From CBDUVZ01 sp965370805 (lineage in GTDB: Bacteria; Hydrothermota; Tepidihabitantia; Tepidihabitantales; Tepidihabitantaceae), in the NCBI GenBank assembly GCA_965370805.1, contig CBDUVZ010000058.1, positions 1-18,044 on the forward strand: a DNA stretch of 18,044 bases, in the 5' to 3' direction. A program made the translations under genes and the position numbers. Of the stretch, positions 14,355 to 18,044 are shown piece after piece. The notes beneath the pieces are model-generated. The model did not search any database, was not told where the DNA came from, and worked only from the letters and a program-made list of their open reading frames with translations. The number at the start of each line of letters is the position of its first letter. The first letter of the stretch is position 1.

Positions 14355-15755
14355 CTAGCGCATCAGGGTCAGGGTGCGGGCCGCGCGGTGCGTCGCGCCG
14401 TTTCCGGCCCGGATGACGTAGACCCCGCTCGATACGACCCGGCCGTTTGAATCCCTGCCGTCCCAGACCGGATTCGGACCGCGCAGGTTCCTGACCAGCG
14501 CACCCCGGCTGTCGTAGATGGAGATCAGGGCTGCGCCGTCGCTGCTGATGCGGACCGGCATGCCCGGCAGAGCAGGGTTCGGGCGAACGTCGAGTCGGTT
14601 GAAGCGGAGGGGCTCCGGTTGTTCCGCAACGCCAATGAGCCGGTTGAAGATGCTGTCTGCCCAGTGACAGCGCAGGGCAAGTTCGTTCGTGTCTCCCCTT
14701 TCCTCGGGTAGCTCGCCCCATTCGCCGAAGGGCGAGGCAATCAGGGCGTAGTAGAACGTTACCTGGGACCGGGCCGGGATGGTGAACGGGCCGCTCGCCA
14801 TGAGGAAGCGCACGTCCGCCGGTCCTGCACTTATGGAGTCAAAGGGTTCGTACTCGCCGGTCCGGTAGTCGTAGCCGGCCAGGGTCAGGTACTGGGCCTG
14901 GTCGATCACCGGGTCGACGTCGATGGTGAACTGCTTCATGGCGGTGAGTTGCAGGCCCTGCGGCGCGTGAAGCAGCTTCAGGGCCACAGCGCCCGGGCAG
15001 CCGTCTTCCCACTGGCCGCGCGGACCGGGAACCTCCTCGTTGTCGTAGTCGTACGCGAACGCGACGTTCTGCACGCGGATGGTATCTTCCCCGATGAAGA
15101 ACAGCTTGTCCAGAATCAGGCCGACCATGTCATCGGCGTGCGCCCCGATGTCCGGGTCGAACACTAACCCGAGGTAGGTGTTGTCTATCGGCTGGTCGTT
15201 GATATTGGCCAGTTCGTACTTGAGGAAGACGATGTCTTCGGCGCACGGGGCGCTGTACCCGAACACGGATAGGTAGACGTCGAAACCAATCGGGCGGCCG
15301 GGAGCGATGTGCTGGTCAGGCGACGAGTCGCAGAACGCGGCCCACAGCGTCATCTCGCCGATGGGTTCGTCCGGTGCCATCGGGAACCGGTCGGGCGGCG
15401 GCGGCCAGTCACCGGGGTATTTGTACGTTCGGTCGCGCGGGTTGCCCGTACCTTCGCGCCAGTGGCGGCAGAGCGTCGGGTACATCTCGGTCCCGCCGGA
15501 ATTGGGATTGTAGCCGAAGGTAACAAGGGTATCGGTGCCGAGAACGGTTCCAAGCCACGGGCCGGCGCCGAAGACGTAGTAGTTCTGCAGCGGCTGGGGC
15601 CAGGCCCCGCCGGCTTCGCCGCCGCCGCGCGTCGTGTCATAGGCCCAACGGCCGTCGTTGCGGAACGGGCACCGCCAGTTGTTCAGGTCGAAGTACTGCA
15701 TATCATAGATGGCCAGCGCAAGCGCCGGCAGCAGGAGCAGGGACAATTTCTTCAT
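14355..15755 (-). CDS. Secreted protein with FlgD-Ig-like C-terminal tail
   Basis: This is a 466-residue protein. Residues 1-16 are a short signal peptide (MKKLSLLLLPALALAI). The large central region is not recognised; it is rich in Trp, Tyr, Pro and Asp and has segments such as GFDVYLSVFGYSAPCAEDIV and VFDPDIGAHADDMV. It is probably a beta-rich extracellular domain. Residues ~390-466 (DVRPNPALPGMPVRIS...ISIYDSRGALVRNL, VWDGRDSNGRVVSSGVYVIR) are a FlgD-Ig-like sorting tail. The frame is open upstream to 16040, but ATG 15755 has GGAGG five bases ahead and starts the signal peptide. Its promoter (15772-15800) carries a palindrome in the spacer. The gene lies between two copies of a 284-bp direct repeat. 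Confidence 0.85.
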   Translation of the reverse strand: MKKLSLLLLPALALAIYDMQYFDLNNWRCPFRNDGRWAYDTTRGGGEAGGAWPQPLQNYYVFGAGPWLGTVLGTDTLVTFGYNPNSGGTEMYPTLCRHWREGTGNPRDRTYKYPGDWPPPPDRFPMAPDEPIGEMTLWAAFCDSSPDQHIAPGRPIGFDVYLSVFGYSAPCAEDIVFLKYELANINDQPIDNTYLGLVFDPDIGAHADDMVGLILDKLFFIGEDTIRVQNVAFAYDYDNEEVPGPRGQWEDGCPGAVALKLLHAPQGLQLTAMKQFTIDVDPVIDQAQYLTLAGYDYRTGEYEPFDSISAGPADVRFLMASGPFTIPARSQVTFYYALIASPFGEWGELPEERGDTNELALRCHWADSIFNRLIGVAEQPEPLRFNRLDVRPNPALPGMPVRISSDGAALISIYDSRGALVRNLRGPNPVWDGRDSNGRVVSSGVYVIRAGNGATHRAARTLTLMR

Positions 15756-15771
15756 TGCGTCCTCCACCACG

Positions 15772-15800
15772 ATTATCGCCCGGTTCGGGCGGATTGTCAA
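15772..15800 (-). promoter_or_regulatory. Sigma70-like promoter with palindromic spacer
   Basis: TTGACA (15800-15795), a 17-bp spacer and GATAAT (15777-15772, 5/6) lie on the minus strand. Between the boxes, CGCCCG and CGGGCG (15777-15791) form a perfect 6-bp inverted repeat around three bases. It is placed where a repressor could block polymerase. The start near 15765 leaves only about 10 bases to the ATG. Confidence 0.7.
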
Positions 15801-15828
15801 GGGAACGTGCGCTGAACGACCAGCGGCG

Positions 15829-15999
15829 GGAAACCACAGATGGACACGGATAGACACAGATGAAGTCAGAATGCAGAGTGCAGAAGGCGGAAGGAATAAC
15901 CGCCAAGGCCGCCAAGAACGCCAAGGTTGAGGACCGGAGCGGAATGTAAACACCAAGGCACCAAGAGCACGAAGAGGAAGTAGCCACAGATAAACACGG
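15829..15999. repeat. Dispersed repeat modules upstream of copy 2
   Basis: 15830-15862 is a period-10 ACCACAGATGGACACGGAT-type module. 15900-15930 is the period-9 GCCAAGGCCGCCAAGAACG module. 15949-15975 is CACCAAGGCACCAAGAGCAC, then another period-10 piece to 15999. Part of this (about 15948-15980) also matches 13788-13820. No gene is seen. Confidence 0.7.
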
Positions 16000-16283
16000 A
16001 TGATGGCGGAAGTCCGAACTCGGCAATCGACACTCGGCATTCGGAATTGTCTTGGCCGCCAAGAGAACAGGATGTGGAGTGCGGCCGCGAAGCTGCCGCT
16101 TTTCCGTCTCTATGGAGTGCAACGACACCGTCGTTGCTCCTGGGCTGTTGGCCGTTAGCTGTCAGCCGTCAGCGGTTGTCTGTCATTGCGAAGGAGCGAA
16201 GCGACTGCGGCAATCTTCCTTGCTTCATTCGACATTCGACACTCGGCATTCGGAATTCCCTGATGGTCTGCAATCACCAATCT
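16000..16283. repeat. 284-bp direct repeat, copy 2
   Basis: This is the partner of 14011-14294 in the same orientation, with one mismatch seen by eye. After it, 16284-16330 continues with a short AATCTACAATC piece and a CCTTGAACCCTCGG / CCCTTGACTCCTTGACCCCT series of period about 8-9. It then reaches the end of the next gene at 16350. No gene lies in 15756-16349. Confidence 0.92.
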
Positions 16284-16349
16284 GGAATCTACAATCCCTT
16301 GAACCCTCGGACCCTTGACTCCTTGACCCCTTTCCTCTGTAGCTTCCGG

Positions 16350-17441
16350 CTACTCCATGAGAATCAGTTTTCGGGATGTTGAGGTTCGGTCCGAGACAAG
16401 GGTGCAGAAATAGATTCCGGGTGCAACTTTGTTACCCAGGTCATCGGTTCCGTTCCAGTGAACAGTATGCGTGCCCGCGGGCCTGATGTCGTCGATAAGG
16501 GTCCTGACCGCCCGGCCGGTGCGGCTGTGTATCCGGATTGCGGCGTGGCCGGGCTTGCCGACGTTGAAGTCGATGGTCGTCAGCCCGGAGAACGGATTGG
16601 GCAGAGCGTTCAGCCGTGATGCAATCCGGCCGGGCCCGGACTCCGCAACACCACCGGCCCGCGGCCAGACCAGCACGCTGAAGCAGTAAGCCTCAGTGAA
16701 ACTCGAACTGGTGTCGGCAACTCTTGCCGAGGCAACACATCCCAGGCCTTCAACAAGCCAGTTGTACCACCGGAAGGCGTTTGTGTCCGTGCTTATCGGC
16801 ACCCCGTTCATGTACGTGGTGGTAATGGAGCTGTCGAGCGACGCCATGCGCAGGCACGGATAAGTGCCGGGCGGTATCGTCACACTGCCCCAGGCATCGA
16901 CCAGGCGTTTGCACTGGTGCTCAAAGACTATCCAGGACAGCGAATCCAGGGTGTCGGTCCAGGCGAAACTGGTCTCCCATGAGGTGCCGAATTCCGCCGG
17001 GTACACCAGGGCGACCGACGGAGGGGTGTAGATCATGGTCCAGGTCGTCCCCGGCATCTCGAAGCCGAGTCCGAGGATTTCGGTCTGGGTTGTCGAATGG
17101 GTCCGGAACGAATACTCGATGCCCCAGAGCGAGTCCTCGTAGTCAACCATCCAGGCGAAGTCGGCGGTCGGGAATACGCTCTCGAACGGCGTGGTATTCT
17201 TGTCGACAAGCTCGACCGGCACGACGAAGCCGGGATAGATCGTGTCAAATGCCCAGGTCTCGGGGCCTCCGGGCGAACCTACGTCGATGGTCACTACGCC
17301 GTCCGCGGCCTTGAACCTGAGCGAGTCACCAATCCGGTGCGGGATTTCGTTCCAGTCGATTGTGATCTGGGCGTTCAGAACAGTGACGCCCAGAAGAAGG
17401 ACGGCAACGGCCGTCAGTCTCAGTACTTTCAGTCCTGACAT
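16350..17441 (-). CDS. Secreted protein with FlgD-Ig-like C-terminal tail
   Basis: This is a 363-residue protein. Residues 1-24 are a signal peptide (MSGLKVLRLTAVAVLLLGVT...LNA, cut before Q). The central domain of about 250 residues is not recognised; it is beta-rich and acidic (IGDSLRFKAADGVVTIDVGS, GTTWTMIYTPPSVALVYP). Residues ~285-363 form the FlgD-Ig-like sorting tail (NALPNPFSGLTTIDFNVG, IRIHSRTGRAVRTL, HWNGTDDLGNKVAPGIYFC). AAAGGAG lies five bases before ATG 17441. A promoter is at 17502-17529, and a 5-bp hairpin (CCCCG 17460-17464, CGGGG 17472-17476) lies in the leader just above the RBS. It resembles the other two FlgD-tailed genes in plan, not in its central domain. Confidence 0.85.
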   Translation of the reverse strand: MSGLKVLRLTAVAVLLLGVTVLNAQITIDWNEIPHRIGDSLRFKAADGVVTIDVGSPGGPETWAFDTIYPGFVVPVELVDKNTTPFESVFPTADFAWMVDYEDSLWGIEYSFRTHSTTQTEILGLGFEMPGTTWTMIYTPPSVALVYPAEFGTSWETSFAWTDTLDSLSWIVFEHQCKRLVDAWGSVTIPPGTYPCLRMASLDSSITTTYMNGVPISTDTNAFRWYNWLVEGLGCVASARVADTSSSFTEAYCFSVLVWPRAGGVAESGPGRIASRLNALPNPFSGLTTIDFNVGKPGHAAIRIHSRTGRAVRTLIDDIRPAGTHTVHWNGTDDLGNKVAPGIYFCTLVSDRTSTSRKLILME

Positions 17442-17501
17442 CGAGTCTCCTTTCCTGCGCCCCGGAGTTTTCGGGGACTCATTGCTAACTTCCAGACACC
17501 C

Positions 17502-17529
17502 ATTCTCGTCTGCCCGTCTTTCCTGTCAA
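17502..17529 (-). promoter_or_regulatory. Sigma70-like promoter of the 17441 gene
   Basis: TTGACA (17529-17524), a 16-bp spacer and GAGAAT (17507-17502, 4/6) lie on the minus strand. The start near 17495 gives a leader of about 54 bases that includes the small hairpin at 17460-17476. Confidence 0.5.
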
Positions 17530-17630
17530 TCTTTGCGGTGGGCGACGGGAATCGGCTTGCGGGCCTGTTTGATTCCATCAGGTAGGTTCTATCCGAATTC
17601 GGCCGGGAGTCAAGGGCGGCGGGAACGGAA

Positions 17631-17762
17631 AACCGCCAAGACCGCCAAGGTTGAGAACCGGAGCGGAGAGGAGTCTTACCACAAAGACACGAAGAGCACG
17701 AAGATGTCAGCCGTCAGCGCGGGTCCCTCAATCCGCAATCACCAATCTGGAATCCACAATCG
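17631..17762. repeat. Dispersed repeat modules before array C
   Basis: 17631-17652 is the period-9 AACCGCCAAGACCGCCAAGG module. 17680-17705 has ACAAAGACACGAAGAGCACG. 17705-17717 is a GTCAGCCGTCAGCG piece. 17733-17762 is the CAATCACCAATCTGGAATCC module. No gene is seen from 17442 to 17776. Confidence 0.65.
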
Positions 17763-17776
17763 CCCTCGCCGTCTAG

Positions 17777-18016
17777 CCTGACAGCTAAGCTGAGTTCTAG
17801 GCTGACGAGTAAAGCCACTTCTATCCTGACATCTACGCTGACAACTATCCCGACATTTATCCTGACATTTATGCCGACAACTACGCTGACAACTGTGCTG
17901 ACAAGTATGCTGACAAGTACGCTGACAAGTACGCTGACAACTACGCCGACAAGTACGCTGACAAGTATGCCGACAACTATGCTGACAAGTACGCTGACAA
18001 CTACGCTGACAACTAG
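17777..18016. repeat. Tandem 12-bp repeat array, about 20 units (array C)
   Basis: Twenty 12-bp units run from 17777. From 17873 to 18016 nearly all read GCTGACAAGTAC, GCTGACAACTAC or their TAT/GCC variants; bases 4-8 (GACAA) are the core. The first eight units (17777-17872) are decayed (e.g. GCTGAGTTCTAG, AGCCACTTCTAT, CCCGACATTTAT). The reverse complement, G-TAG-TTG-TCAGC, shares the frame G-NNN-TTG-N5 with array B. One plus frame stays open (LTTTLTST type) to the window end; another (ADNYADKY type) has TAA and TAG in the decayed units. I see no start or RBS. A G-rich block (AGGGGACCCGGGGGGT, 18022-18037) follows the homogeneous end, as in array B. Confidence 0.9.
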
Positions 18017-18044
18017 GCCGAAAGGGGACCCGGGGGGTGACGGT

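Noticed and set aside
14011..16283. Composite transposon bounded by the 284-bp repeats
   Set aside because: No transposase frame or terminal inverted repeats were seen in either copy.

Overview
The window looks like part of a GC-rich genome from an uncultured, diderm bacterium, probably an FCB-related candidate phylum (WOR-3/Stahlbacteria, TA06 or Zixibacteria-like). This is an inference from four things: a TonB-dependent receptor with a carboxypeptidase-regulatory-like N-terminus, three secreted proteins with a FlgD/T9SS-like C-terminal tail, strong Shine-Dalgarno sites with TTGACA promoters, and intergenic DNA packed with short-period dispersed repeats. No ribosomal or other phylogenetic marker is present, so the placement is tentative. 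UAG ends several intact genes here (1303, 2458, 5454, 10190, 11840, 14355 and 16350), so the code appears standard.

Layout. 1-351: no gene; a degenerate 12-bp-period array is cut by the window edge and followed by repeat modules. 352-1303 (+): a small unknown protein, then an overlapping DUF433/DUF5615 toxin-antitoxin-like pair. 1333-1620: a tandem array of about 22 units of 12 bp with a G-rich end. 1620-2060: dispersed repeats and a terminator. 2083-3240 (-): a SWIB-like protein with an internal duplication and a two-TM protein, each with its own TTGACA promoter. 3454-3741 (-): tRNA-Leu(CAG), preceded by two 74-bp-spaced hairpin repeats whose edge copies the tRNA 5' end, and a promoter. 3786-5454 (+): a divergently transcribed pair, an unknown soluble protein and a probable outer-membrane protein. 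5540-11674 (-): a likely operon of tldD, a pmbA/tldE-like gene, a TonB-dependent receptor and a peptidoglycan-binding/CHAP hydrolase. The last is broken by an in-frame TAG three codons before its catalytic Cys. 11840-17441 (-): three secreted, FlgD-tailed proteins, each with its own promoter, separated by repeat-filled gaps; a 284-bp near-identical direct repeat flanks the middle gene. 17777-18044: a second well-formed 12-bp array, cut by the window end.

How the genes fit. The TldD/TldE pair could act on a modified peptide, and the co-directional TonB receptor could move a ligand across the outer membrane; this link rests on gene order only. The three FlgD-tailed proteins are probably exported to the surface or outside the cell. 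The most unusual content is non-coding. Three arrays share a 12-bp period but have different core words. The two well-formed arrays are homogeneous at the end next to a CCCGGGGG-type block and decay away from it. Around them is a mosaic of repeat modules with periods of 7, 9 and 10 bp. I do not recognise a described system that matches the 12-bp arrays.
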